A stretch of 64,000 nucleotides of DNA, from the NCBI RefSeq assembly GCF_002930645.1, contig NZ_PSNW01000008.1, positions 62,001 to 126,000 on the forward strand, read 5' to 3'. The position numbers and the translations under genes are program-made. Numbering within the stretch: the first letter of the stretch is position 1; every line of letters begins with the position of its first letter. The DNA is from Solimonas fluminis (GTDB lineage: Bacteria; Pseudomonadota; Gammaproteobacteria; Nevskiales; Nevskiaceae). The notes beneath the pieces were generated by a model that was given only the letters and a program-made list of their open reading frames with translations, ran no database searches and was not told the DNA's origin. Below are positions 56,423-64,000 of this stretch, one piece after another.

Positions 56423-57817
56423 TCAGCCCAGCGGGATGAAATCCGGCTTCTCGCGGACGGCGCAATCCGGGCAGGGCCAGTTGTCGGGAATCTGCGACCA
56501 GGGGGTGCCCGGCCGGAAACCCTCGTGCGGACAGCCGATGGCCTCGTCGTAGACGTACCCGCAATCGCTGCACTGGTAGCGCGCGGCGTTCGCGGCGGAG
56601 GCGGCCGGGGCGTGCTCCCCGGGGAAGGTCTCCGGGTGCCCATCGTCCAGGGGCTTGCGGTGCCAGCGCGCCATCAGCTCGGCCCGCTTCGGCGGATGGA
56701 GATTGGCCAGGCTCAGGTCGCCCTGGTAGTGGCGGGCCACCAGCGGGTCCATCTGGCGGAACCACAGCCAGGGGATGTAGGCGGGGATCAGCATCGAGGC
56801 GTAGCCGGACGGCAGCTGCGGCGATTCGTCGAAATGACGCAAGGCCTGGAAGCGGCGCGTGGGGTTGGCGTGATGGTCCGAGTGCCGCTGCAGCTGGTAC
56901 AGGAACAGATTGGTGACCACGTTGTTGCTGTTCCAGGAATGCGCCGGCGTGCAGCGCTCGTAGCGGCCGCTGGGCAGCTTCTGGCGCAGCAGGCCGTAGT
57001 GCTCGATGTAATTGATCACCTCCAGCAGCGAGGCGCCGTAGAAGGCCTGCGCCAGGAGGAAGGCCAGGGCCGGCCAGCCCAGCCAGGCGGTGAGGGCGCC
57101 GAACAGCAGCACCGACATGCCCCAGGCCTGCAGGTTCTCGTTGTGCAGGCTCCACAGCGGCTGGCCGTTGCGGGCCAGGCGCTCCTTCTCGATATGCCAG
57201 GCCGAGCGCAGGCTGCCGATCATCGTGCGCGGCAGGAAGTCCCAGAAGCTCTCGCCCATCTTCGAGCTGGCCGGATCGTCCGGGGTCGCCACGTTCTTGT
57301 GATGGCCCTTGTTGTGCTCGATGAAGAAGTGGCCGTAGGCCACCGGCGCCAGCGTCAGCTTGGCCATCCAGCGGTCCAGACCGTTGGTCTTGTGCCCCAG
57401 CTCGTGCGCGGTATTGATGCCGATGCCGTTGATGGTGCCGACCGTGAACATCAGGCCGATCCACTCCCAGGCCGCCAGGCCACCGGTGGTGGCCAGCCAG
57501 GCGCCCCAGGCCGTCAGCAGGAACTGCGTGGGCAGGTAGGCCAGCACGATGGCGCGGTAGTAGCGGTCGTTCTCCAGCTGGGCCACGGCGCTCTCGGGCG
57601 GGTTGCTGCGGTCCACGCCCACCAGCCAGTCCAGCACAGGGATGATGACGTAGACCAGGATCGGGCCGCCCCAGAGCCAGGCGCCGTAGCCGGTCAGGTG
57701 GTAGAGGATCACCGCGAGGGTGCCCAGCACCGGGATCATCGGGCTGAGCAGCCAGAGTGCGCGCTTGCCGTCTACCCAGGGCGTGGCATCGGGCGTCGCC
57801 ACTGTTGTTGTATTCAT
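56423..57817 (-). CDS. alkB: alkane 1-monooxygenase AlkB fused to rubredoxin
   Basis: 464 residues. The N-terminal part (about 1-400) is a membrane di-iron hydroxylase with His boxes NTAHELGHK, EHNKGHHKN and LQRHSDHH plus the HYG-type segment NYIEHYGLLRQ. The last 52 or so residues form a rubredoxin with both iron-binding pairs (YQCSDCGYVYDEA and WPCPDCAVRE). It hydroxylates terminal carbons of alkanes; the fusion supplies the electron donor in cis, so only a rubredoxin reductase is missing here. The ATG at 57817 follows GGAGG. The divergent AraC gene is a likely regulator. Confidence 0.95.
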   Translation of the reverse strand: MNTTTVATPDATPWVDGKRALWLLSPMIPVLGTLAVILYHLTGYGAWLWGGPILVYVIIPVLDWLVGVDRSNPPESAVAQLENDRYYRAIVLAYLPTQFLLTAWGAWLATTGGLAAWEWIGLMFTVGTINGIGINTAHELGHKTNGLDRWMAKLTLAPVAYGHFFIEHNKGHHKNVATPDDPASSKMGESFWDFLPRTMIGSLRSAWHIEKERLARNGQPLWSLHNENLQAWGMSVLLFGALTAWLGWPALAFLLAQAFYGASLLEVINYIEHYGLLRQKLPSGRYERCTPAHSWNSNNVVTNLFLYQLQRHSDHHANPTRRFQALRHFDESPQLPSGYASMLIPAYIPWLWFRQMDPLVARHYQGDLSLANLHPPKRAELMARWHRKPLDDGHPETFPGEHAPAASAANAARYQCSDCGYVYDEAIGCPHEGFRPGTPWSQIPDNWPCPDCAVREKPDFIPLG

Positions 57818-57998
57818 TGTTGCCTCCAGCTCCTGCACCCGCGAAAGGCCGCGGTGAGCCGCTCTCCGGGTTCTACGCCCGGGGCGGTGCTATAGTCAAA
57901 CCTGCGGCAGGCAGGGGGGAAGTCGCCATCCGCCGCTGTAACATTGTCAGACGCCGCCACTGGCGCGGAACTCCGGAATTCCTATTAGAAACGCCGGC

Positions 57999-58919
57999 AT
58001 GGACACGCTGAGCCTGATCCTCGACGACATCCGCCTGAAGGGCGCCGTGTTCCGGCACTACGAACTCGCGCCGGCCTGGGCGATGCGCCTGGAAACGCCC
58101 GGGCTGTCCAGCTTCCACATCGTCACCCGCAGCCAGGCCTGGCTGCTGCGCGAGGGCGAGGCGCCCCTGCTGCTGCAGGCCGGCGACCTGGTGCTGCTGC
58201 CCCGGGGAATCGAGCACCGCGTGCAGGACGGCCCGGAATCCAGGGCCGCAGCGCGGAACATGCTGCCGGACCTGGACAACCCCTCCGATGAGGCCATGCG
58301 CGTGGGCGAGGGGCCTGCCGGCACCGGCCTGCTGTCCGGCTACTTCCGCTTCGAGGTGGAGCTGGCGCGGCCGCTGATGGCCGCGCTGCCGCAGCTGCTG
58401 CACCTGCGCAGTCTCGGCAGCAGCCCGCCGGTCTGGCTCCGCGTTGGGCTGGAGTTCATTGCCGACGAATTCAGCCGGCCGCGGCCCGCGCGGCAGGCGA
58501 TCGTCAACCGCATCGCCGACATCCTGCTGATGGAGTTCCTGCGTCATCACGTGGAGAGCCTGCCCGAGGGGTCCGGCAACTGGCTGCTGGCCCTGCGCGA
58601 CCAGGCACTGTCGGCGGCGCTGTCGGCCATGCACCGCGAACCGCAGCGCGCCTGGACCGTGCCGGAACTGGCGGATCTCGCCTGCCTGTCGCGTTCCGCC
58701 TTTGCCGAGCGCTTCACCCAGGTGCTGGGCCAGCCGCCGCTGGCTTACCTCACCGAGCACCGCATGCGCCTTGCGGCCTGGCAGTTGCGCTCCGGCAGCC
58801 AGTCCGTCGCTCGCATCGCAGAGGCCAGCGGTTATGCCTCCGAAACGGCCTTCAGCCAGGCCTTCAAGCGGGCCTATGGCAGCAGCCCCAGTGTGTGGCG
58901 CCGGGAGCGCCAGGGGTAA
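57999..58919 (+). CDS. AraC-family regulator divergent from alkB
   Basis: 306 residues. An N-terminal cupin-like ligand domain (GEAPLLLQAGDLVLLPRGIEHRV) is followed by a C-terminal double HTH: WTVPELADLACLSRSAFAERFTQVLGQPPLAYLTEHRMRLAAWQL...SVARIAEASGYASETAFSQAFKRAYGSSPSVWRR. It lies 181 bases from the divergent alkB start. AraC proteins controlling alkane hydroxylase genes are known (AlkR type), so a role as alkane-responsive activator is plausible. Confidence 0.92.
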   Translation: MDTLSLILDDIRLKGAVFRHYELAPAWAMRLETPGLSSFHIVTRSQAWLLREGEAPLLLQAGDLVLLPRGIEHRVQDGPESRAAARNMLPDLDNPSDEAMRVGEGPAGTGLLSGYFRFEVELARPLMAALPQLLHLRSLGSSPPVWLRVGLEFIADEFSRPRPARQAIVNRIADILLMEFLRHHVESLPEGSGNWLLALRDQALSAALSAMHREPQRAWTVPELADLACLSRSAFAERFTQVLGQPPLAYLTEHRMRLAAWQLRSGSQSVARIAEASGYASETAFSQAFKRAYGSSPSVWRRERQG

Positions 58920-59076
58920 TTCCGCCTCCATGGCCGCAACGGACGGTGGAATTGTCATGAACTTGGGGTAAAGTCGGGCCGCTAACGTTGCGGTCGGACG
59001 GTTTCGGCCGCCACACCACCACTGGCGTTGAACAATCACCCGGACGGATCCGGGGCAAAAAAGGGGAGAGTTGTCC

Positions 59077-59823
59077 ATGCACATGCGGAATGCTGCCGCG
59101 CTGGCGATGCTGGTTTCGGCGCCGGCCTTTGCCATCACCACCCAGGGCTACGATATCCCGTATGCCGGCGTGTTCTACGGCTACGAGATTCCCGATAGCT
59201 CCCGTGACTCCGACGGCGCCGACGGCCTGCAGATCAACATCGGCAGCTCGATCGACTGGGGCACCAACAACGCCATCGAACTGAGCCTCTACGACGCCGG
59301 CCGCAAGCGCGACGTGGATGGCGGCAAGGACTACCAGACGGCCTTCTTCGTCGACCTGGTGCACCACTACGCGGCCACCAACGGCGGCATCCAGGCGGTG
59401 CCCAAGTTCACGCCCTACGTGCTCGGCGGCGTCGGCGCCATCCAGGAAGACGTGGGCGGCGACGACCACATGCACCTTGGCGGCAGCGTCGGCGGCGGCC
59501 TGTTCTTCCCGCTGCCCTGGCACGGCCTGGCGGTCCGCACCGAGGCCCGCGCCCAGCTCCAGCTCAACGACAAGTCGGTGGACGGCGAGGACTTCCTGAT
59601 CGACTACCGCCTCAATGTCGGCCTGCAGATTCCGCTGTACTTCCTGTCCGAGGGCGGCTTCACCCCCGCCCCGGCGCAGGAATGCGTCGTCACCGTGGTC
59701 GATCCGGTCACCGGCCGCAAGGACTGCGCGGTGGACAGCGATGCCGACGGCGTCAACGATACCGCCGACCAGTGCCCGAACACGCCGGCGGGCGTGGCGG
59801 TGCAGGCCAACGGCTGCCAGTAA
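59077..59823 (+). CDS. outer-membrane beta-barrel with a thrombospondin-3-like tail
   Basis: 248 residues with a signal peptide (ends APAFA) and an eight-strand-like barrel region. The C-terminus DSDADGVNDTADQCPNTPAG is one calcium-binding thrombospondin type 3 unit, which in OmpA-like proteins links the barrel to a peptidoglycan-binding domain. Here the protein ends right after the unit (NGCQ), so the OmpA domain is missing. AGGGGAGAG precedes the start. A terminator follows at 59843. Confidence 0.85.
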   Translation: MHMRNAAALAMLVSAPAFAITTQGYDIPYAGVFYGYEIPDSSRDSDGADGLQINIGSSIDWGTNNAIELSLYDAGRKRDVDGGKDYQTAFFVDLVHHYAATNGGIQAVPKFTPYVLGGVGAIQEDVGGDDHMHLGGSVGGGLFFPLPWHGLAVRTEARAQLQLNDKSVDGEDFLIDYRLNVGLQIPLYFLSEGGFTPAPAQECVVTVVDPVTGRKDCAVDSDADGVNDTADQCPNTPAGVAVQANGCQ

Positions 59824-59842
59824 GCTTCAGGCTTGCCCCAAA

Positions 59843-59868
59843 AAGCCCCGCCTTGGCGGGGCTTTTTT
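59843..59868. terminator. bidirectional terminator
   Basis: AAGCCCCGCC (59843-59852), loop TT, GGCGGGGCTT (59855-59864), flanked by A and T runs. It is shared by the barrel gene and the convergent desaturase gene. Confidence 0.88.
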
Positions 59869-59872
59869 TGTT

Positions 59873-60883
59873 TCAGGCCGCGCTCCGCGGCCGGGTGGCC
59901 AGGCGCAGCACCTCGCCATAGCCGGGCGGCTCGGCGGTCTCGCCGCGCTGGCGCAGCAGGGCATGCAGCTTCGGCAGCCGGTAGAACGGCACCGAGGCCA
60001 TCGCATGGTGTTCCTGATGGTAGTTCACGTTCATCGGTGCGAAGAACAGCCGCTGCCAAGCCCTGGCCCGCGTGGTCCGAGTGTTCTGGAACATGTCCGG
60101 TACGCGCGGCAGCATGCCGTGCTCGGCGATCGAACGGATGCGGACGAACAGCGGGAAGGGCGTGATGTAGGCCAGGACCCACAGCAGATAGAGCCAGGCG
60201 TGGCCGCTGGCGGCCAGGACGCCGGCCAGCAGGGCATTGGTCAGCAGCATGCCTCCGGCATTGCGCAGGAAGTCCTCCGGGTAATTCCACCAGCGCCGGC
60301 CTTCCTGAGGCAGCTTCTTCACGTCATTGGCCACGGTCCATTTCAGGACGCCGGCATCCATCAGCAGCAAGCCCAGCATCAGCTTCAGGCCGGTGTATCC
60401 GGAGAGGTCGCGCAGCATCTTGCGGCGCAGCGATGCCGGCGTGGTCGGATAGCCGGCATGCAGGGAGATGTCCGGATCCTCGTCGCTGCCGGTGCGCGTG
60501 TGGTGCACCAGGTGATGGGCACGGTACTTGTGCAGGTTCTGCCAGACCGGACGGGCGCAGAACCAGTCGCCGAAGAAGTCGTTCAGCCGGCGTGTGCGGA
60601 ACAGCGTGCCATGCGCGGCCTCGTGTTCCAGGATCGCCAGCGCCAGCTGCCTGCCGGCGAGCAGGGGCAGCGCCAACAGCACCGTCAGCACGCCCGGCCA
60701 CCGGGCGACCATCGCGAAGCTCGCCGCGATCAGCCCCCAGCAGGCTGCGACCGCCAGCAGGCCGCGCGCATCGGAGCGGGCCGTGAGTCCGGCGAGCTCT
60801 TCCGCAGACAGCAGCGCGCGTAGGCGACGCCGCGTGACGGAGGGCAGTTCGGTGGGCGTGGAGGTGGGGGCATCAGCGGACAT
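59873..60883 (-). CDS. membrane fatty acid desaturase/hydroxylase
   Basis: 336 residues with hydrophobic helices around the three His clusters: HEAAH (about 90), HHLVHH (about 125) and HQEHH (about 290). This is the di-iron desaturase pattern. The ATG at 60883 follows GAGGGA. The substrate may be phospholipid-linked or free acyl chains. A 12-base palindrome lies upstream. The neighbouring alkane hydroxylase makes a lipid or hydrocarbon context likely, but no shared transcript exists. Confidence 0.92.
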   Translation of the reverse strand: MSADAPTSTPTELPSVTRRRLRALLSAEELAGLTARSDARGLLAVAACWGLIAASFAMVARWPGVLTVLLALPLLAGRQLALAILEHEAAHGTLFRTRRLNDFFGDWFCARPVWQNLHKYRAHHLVHHTRTGSDEDPDISLHAGYPTTPASLRRKMLRDLSGYTGLKLMLGLLLMDAGVLKWTVANDVKKLPQEGRRWWNYPEDFLRNAGGMLLTNALLAGVLAASGHAWLYLLWVLAYITPFPLFVRIRSIAEHGMLPRVPDMFQNTRTTRARAWQRLFFAPMNVNYHQEHHAMASVPFYRLPKLHALLRQRGETAEPPGYGEVLRLATRPRSAA

Positions 60884-60943
60884 GAGATCCCTCGGCAATC
60901 AGGTGATCGATTCTTACTTCACGAAAATTAAAATGACTACATG

Positions 60944-60955
60944 TGTAATATTACA
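60944..60955. promoter_or_regulatory. palindrome TGTAATATTACA upstream of the desaturase
   Basis: A perfect 12-base palindrome 61 bases upstream of the desaturase start in an AT-rich stretch. It may be an operator that adjusts desaturase expression; the binding protein is unknown. Confidence 0.4.
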
Positions 60956-60960
60956 GTAAA

Positions 60961-61470
60961 TGCCATTCGCTGCAATTGGTGGAAATCAATGCCCGGGCGG
61001 CCGTTCGGCGGTCCCGGCTGGCATTCCATCGTGCTCCGGCGGGCGGAACCAAATCGCCGGAGCAGACTCAGAACCTCTCCTCTCCCAAGGAACCATTGGC
61101 CCGCCTCGCGCGGGCCGCTCTTTTTTCGCGGGCAAAAAGAACCCCGCGGGAGCGGGGTTGGGGAGTAGGTGGGCCAGGGCCCACCCAGGGAGAAATCCGC
61201 GCCGAGGCGGGCGGAATGGGTGGACTCTGGCCGCGTCATGTTGCTGCTGCTGTGGCCGGCGTCACAGTCGGTGAAGCTGTCGGGGTTTCCCTACGAGGTG
61301 ACGGGATTTTGGCTGGCGGGCGTCCCGGCCTCAGATGCCGGAGGGGCTGAAATGCCGCCAGGCCCAGGCCGCGCTGGCCGCTGGAATGCCATACAGGAAC
61401 AAGCTGCGCCAGCAACTCTTCCCGGAGCGGGTAGCCCTGCGTGAGGCCCCGCCGCCAGGGTCGTGCAGTG
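60961..61470. other. intergenic region without a credible gene
   Basis: About 510 bases. A hairpin AACCCCGC/GCGGGGTT lies at 61140-61147/61152-61159. Open frames here have no ribosome sites and Arg/Pro-rich, GC-driven translations. I see no gene, RNA or mobile element. Confidence 0.55.
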
Positions 61471-61495
61471 AAAACGCCACCGTGTGGTGGCGTTT
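61471..61495 (-). terminator. intrinsic terminator of ssrA
   Basis: AAACGCCACC (61472-61481), loop GTGT, GGTGGCGTTT (61486-61495). On the minus strand the hairpin is followed by TTTT. It lies immediately downstream of the tmRNA 3' end. Confidence 0.85.
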
Positions 61496-61500
61496 GTTGT

Positions 61501-61854
61501 TGGTGGAGGTGAGGGGAATCGAACCCCTGTCCGTCAGCTTTCCGCCCTTGGATCTACATGCGTAGCCTTCTCATTGATTTTGGTCTTCGGCTGCCGGAGG
61601 GGCACGGAACGCCGTCGCTTATCCCCTTAAGTGTTTAGCAGATCGGCCAAGGGCGGGCTTCACTGCGAGTTGATGAGAGTCGACATCCGATTCAGGGGCA
61701 TCAACACCGTCTGGTCGGACGCTCGCCGGGATTAGGCGGCGAGGGCGTAGTTGGAGTCGTTCGCAACTAGCTTGGTTGCCACGGGATTTACGAGGACATG
61801 ACACCTCGGCATGCACTTCGGGTTTCCAACCGGCGTCGAAGCCAAGTCACCCCC
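61501..61854 (-). ncRNA. ssrA: transfer-messenger RNA (tmRNA)
   Basis: The 5' end reads GGGGTGACTTGGCTTCGACG (from 61854) and the 3' end carries a T arm (GGTTCGATTCCCC) and a genome-encoded CCA (61501-61503), so the tRNA-like domain is complete. The tag reading frame at 61732-61764 encodes A-N-D-S-N-Y-A-L-A-A and a TAA stop. It rescues stalled ribosomes with SmpB, whose gene lies 164 bases upstream on the same strand. Confidence 0.95.
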
Positions 61855-61865
61855 TGTGAACCTGT

Positions 61866-61871
61866 ATTGTA
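61866..61871 (-). promoter_or_regulatory. probable extended -10 element of ssrA
   Basis: On the minus strand TGTTACAAT lies 11 bases before the mature 5' end, an extended -10 shape. The short leader would be removed by RNase P. No clear -35 is seen. Confidence 0.4.
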
Positions 61872-62017
61872 ACACTCAGACCCTAGGTGGGGGGCGGGGG
61901 TTCCGGAATCAAGGGCGGGAAGCCCCTTGGCCGTAGCGACGCGAGCCACGGCGCCGCGAAGCAGCGCCCGGGCGAAGTCGGCGCAGCGATTGGCCGGACG
62001 GCGCCCGATCAGGTGAG

Positions 62018-62500
62018 CTAGGCCCGCTTCCTCATGATCCGCTCCTTATCCCTTTGCCAATCGCGCTCCTTGATGTCGGCGCGCTTGTCGTGCTGCTTCT
62101 TGCCCTTGGCCAGGCCCACCTGCAGCTTGGCGCGGCCGCGGGTCCAGTGCAGGTCCAGCGGCACCAGGGTGTAGCCGGCGCGCTCGACCTTGCCGATCAG
62201 CATGGACAGCTCGCGCTCGTGCAGCAGCAGCTTGCGGGTGCGGGTGGAGTCGGCGATCTCGTGGGTGCAGGTGTGCTTGCCCGGCGTGAAGTGGGCGCCG
62301 ATCAGCCAGGCTTCGCGGTTCTTCAGGACGACGTAGGCTTCGGTGATCTGCGCACGGCCCTCGCGCAGGCTCTTGACCTCCCAGCCCTGCAGCATCAGGC
62401 CGGCCTCATGGCTTTCCTCGATGAAGTAGTCGTGGCGCGCGCGGCGGTTCTCCGCGATGCGGCGCTCGCCATCCTTCTTGCTGTCTTCCTTCTTGCTCAT
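62018..62500 (-). CDS. smpB: SsrA-binding protein SmpB
   Basis: 160 residues. The OB-fold region has [31 protein letters not shown] and [22 protein letters not shown]; the basic C-terminal tail ([29 protein letters not shown]) is complete. SmpB delivers tmRNA to stalled ribosomes. It stands directly upstream of ssrA, the usual pairing. Confidence 0.97.
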   Translation of the reverse strand: MSKKEDSKKDGERRIAENRRARHDYFIEESHEAGLMLQGWEVKSLREGRAQITEAYVVLKNREAWLIGAHFTPGKHTCTHEIADSTRTRKLLLHERELSMLIGKVERAGYTLVPLDLHWTRGRAKLQVGLAKGKKQHDKRADIKERDWQRDKERIMRKRA

Positions 62501-62614
62501 CGGGGAATTATAGGCTGCGCGGGCGTCCGGCGTTCCGGCATGCCCTGAATGGGGGCGTCCGCCGCCGATCCAAGAGGATCATGCGCATGGCCCGGTTCCC
62601 GCTAGACTATCCGC

Positions 62615-63997
62615 ATGAACATCCGCGAAAGCAGTTACGGCTATTGGGGGTCGTCGCGCAGCTTCCTGTGGGTTGCCGCCGGGGCCACGGTGGGCATCGG
62701 CAACGTGGCGCGCCTTCCGTACCTGATGGGCGAGCACGGCGGCGCGGTCTTCCTCGGCTTCTACCTGCTGTGCCTGCTGCTGGTCGGCTTGCCGCTGCTG
62801 GCCACGGAATGGGTGCTGGGCCGCTGGATGCGCGATGACGTCATCAGCGGCTTCCGCCGCGTGGTGGACGCGGCCGGCGCCTCGCGCTTCTGGGTGGTGA
62901 TCGGCTACCTGTCGCTGGCCAGCGCGGTGATGGTACTGTCCTACTACAGCGTCATCGCCGGCTGGAGCCTGGCCTATGCCGTGCGCGCCGCCGGCGGGGT
63001 CTTCGACGGCATCGGCGTGGAGCATGCGCGCGAGGCTTTCCTGAGCTTCGCCCAGGATCCGGAGCGTGCGCTGTCCTGGCACACGATCTTCATGGTGACG
63101 GCCTGCATCATCGTGACGCACGGCTTCCGTGACGGCATCGAGCGCGCCGCCCTGCGCCTGCTGCCGACGGCCTTCCTGGTGGCGATCGGACTCTGTGTCT
63201 ACACCATGCTCACCGGCAGCACCGCCGAGGCGCTGCGCTTCCTGCTGACCCCGGACTGGCAGAAGTTCGGCTGGCGCGGCGCGCTGGAGGCCCTGCAGCA
63301 GGCCTTCTTCACGATGGCGCTGGGCATCGGCTCGATGCTGGCGCTGGGCAGCTACCTGCCGGCGCGTGCGCCGCTCAAGCGCCTGGCGCTGGGAGTGGTG
63401 CTGATCGACACGCTGTTCAGCCTGCTGGCGGGCCTGGCGATCTTTGCGCTGATCTTCAGCGCGGGCGTGGAGCCGGCCAGCGGCGTGGCGCTGCTGTTCC
63501 AGGCCCTGCCGGCGGCGTTCCCGGCCGGCGTGGTCGGCATCGTCGTGGCGCTGCTGCTGTACACCATGCTGTTCATCGTCACGCTGACGGCCGCCAGCGC
63601 GCTGCTGGAAACCACCACGCGCTACCTGATGGACCGCTTCCGCACCACGCGCGTATTCGCTGCCACCTCCAGCTCGCTGCTGATCTGGTTCCTGGGCCTG
63701 GGCACCCTGCTGTCCTTCGGCGTGCTGCAGGACGCGACCCTGATGGGCCGCAATTTCTTCGGCTGGATGCAGTGGCTCACGGCCAACTGGTTCGCACCGG
63801 CCACGGCGCTGCTGATCTGCATCTTCACGGCGCGGATCATGCCGGAAGAGATGGCGCGCTCGGCCTTCGGCGAGCGCGAGGGCTGGCTGTTCAGCCTCTG
63901 GCGCACGCTGCTGCGCTACCCGACGCGCCTGGCGCTGATCATCATCCTCGGCTACTCGGCCGGCCTGCTCGACTGGATCGCGGAACTCTGGGGCTGA
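62615..63997 (+). CDS. sodium-dependent transporter of the NSS/SNF family
   Basis: 460 residues and about eleven helices. The first helix holds the sodium and substrate motif WVAAGATVGIGNVARLPYLMGEHGGAVFL, and helix 3 holds the VMVLSYYSVIAGWSLAY segment typical of bacterial NSS proteins. It probably takes up an amino acid or related small amine. It is divergent from smpB. Confidence 0.93.
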   Translation: MNIRESSYGYWGSSRSFLWVAAGATVGIGNVARLPYLMGEHGGAVFLGFYLLCLLLVGLPLLATEWVLGRWMRDDVISGFRRVVDAAGASRFWVVIGYLSLASAVMVLSYYSVIAGWSLAYAVRAAGGVFDGIGVEHAREAFLSFAQDPERALSWHTIFMVTACIIVTHGFRDGIERAALRLLPTAFLVAIGLCVYTMLTGSTAEALRFLLTPDWQKFGWRGALEALQQAFFTMALGIGSMLALGSYLPARAPLKRLALGVVLIDTLFSLLAGLAIFALIFSAGVEPASGVALLFQALPAAFPAGVVGIVVALLLYTMLFIVTLTAASALLETTTRYLMDRFRTTRVFAATSSSLLIWFLGLGTLLSFGVLQDATLMGRNFFGWMQWLTANWFAPATALLICIFTARIMPEEMARSAFGEREGWLFSLWRTLLRYPTRLALIIILGYSAGLLDWIAELWG

Positions 63998-64000
63998 TGG

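Noticed and set aside
60937-61565. Several 75-124 codon frames between the desaturase and ssrA
   Set aside because: No ribosome sites, no recognisable domain, and some run into the tmRNA gene.
61501-61854. tRNA gene suggested by the T-arm-like sequence
   Set aside because: The T arm and CCA belong to the tmRNA; the 5' end and tag frame confirm ssrA.
61501-62500. Genomic island inserted at ssrA
   Set aside because: ssrA is a frequent integration site, but smpB, ssrA and the terminator are contiguous and no integrase or duplicated ssrA end is present.

Overview
The window looks like chromosome from a high-GC gammaproteobacterium. A Nevskiales/Solimonadaceae- or Xanthomonadales-type organism fits best, but this is inferred from gene content (PpsA/PpsR pair, Orn, RecR, SmpB next to ssrA, Kdp, TonB-ExbB-ExbD, an AlkB-rubredoxin fusion, DUF1329 plus an MMPL exporter) and not from a phylogenetic marker. 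Most genes are GC-rich, tightly packed and often coupled by ATGA or GTGA overlaps.

Layout. 1-4250 (minus strand) is compositionally different, with visibly lower GC. It carries a compact operon of a Ser/Thr kinase, a small UvrD-like helicase, an unrecognised 474-residue protein and a fourth reading frame that runs off the left edge; I read it as the end of a genomic island carrying a possible defence or conflict system. 4251-4720 is a palindrome-rich boundary. 4721-13203 holds a small membrane protein, a divergent MarR regulator with a perfect operator, an RND tripartite efflux operon and two metallo-beta-lactamase-like genes. 13243-17188 holds RNase T2, ppsA and ppsR. 17213-21671 is a probable Pho-regulon operon: three Tat-exported, lipobox-bearing proteins (two PhoX/DUF839, one PhoD) behind three Pho-box half-sites. 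21716-24105 holds recR, phhB, orn and a MipA/OmpV barrel.

24105-24811 is a 7-bp tandem array of about 83 copies. It is enclosed with a REP-like hairpin between 22-bp inverted repeats that touch the stop codons of two convergent genes. 24810-27491 is a PhoP/PhoQ-like two-component operon with PepSY and small secreted proteins. 27589-31550 is a DUF1329/MMPL exporter pair. 31747-40975 is an RND adaptor plus kdpE, kdpD, kdpC, kdpB, kdpA, kdpF and a further 27-residue membrane peptide, with a strong terminator between kdpC and kdpD. 41089-43738 holds a small IS110-like remnant, a REP-like element, a TetR regulator, a sirtuin and an HD-like hydrolase.

44241-48485 holds a transglutaminase-like protein, then a vWA lipoprotein, an ECF sigma factor and a probable anti-sigma protein. 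48491-50220 is an acetoacetate-decarboxylase-like gene coupled to an SDR. 50331-53453 is an RND pump with no adaptor beside it. 53577-55520 is exbD, exbB and tonB behind a Fur-box-like site. 55664-58919 is a membrane protein, the AlkB-rubredoxin alkane hydroxylase and a divergent AraC regulator. 59077-60883 is an outer-membrane barrel and a fatty acid desaturase. 61501-63997 is ssrA (tmRNA), smpB and a sodium-coupled transporter.

Functionally the window combines envelope export and defence (three RND-class pumps), phosphate and potassium scavenging, TonB energy transduction, hydrocarbon and lipid oxidation, and ribosome rescue. The most unusual parts are the kinase-helicase operon, the heptamer array inside a terminator-like palindrome, and the fused alkane hydroxylase. 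I saw no rRNA, tRNA, CRISPR array or intact insertion sequence.
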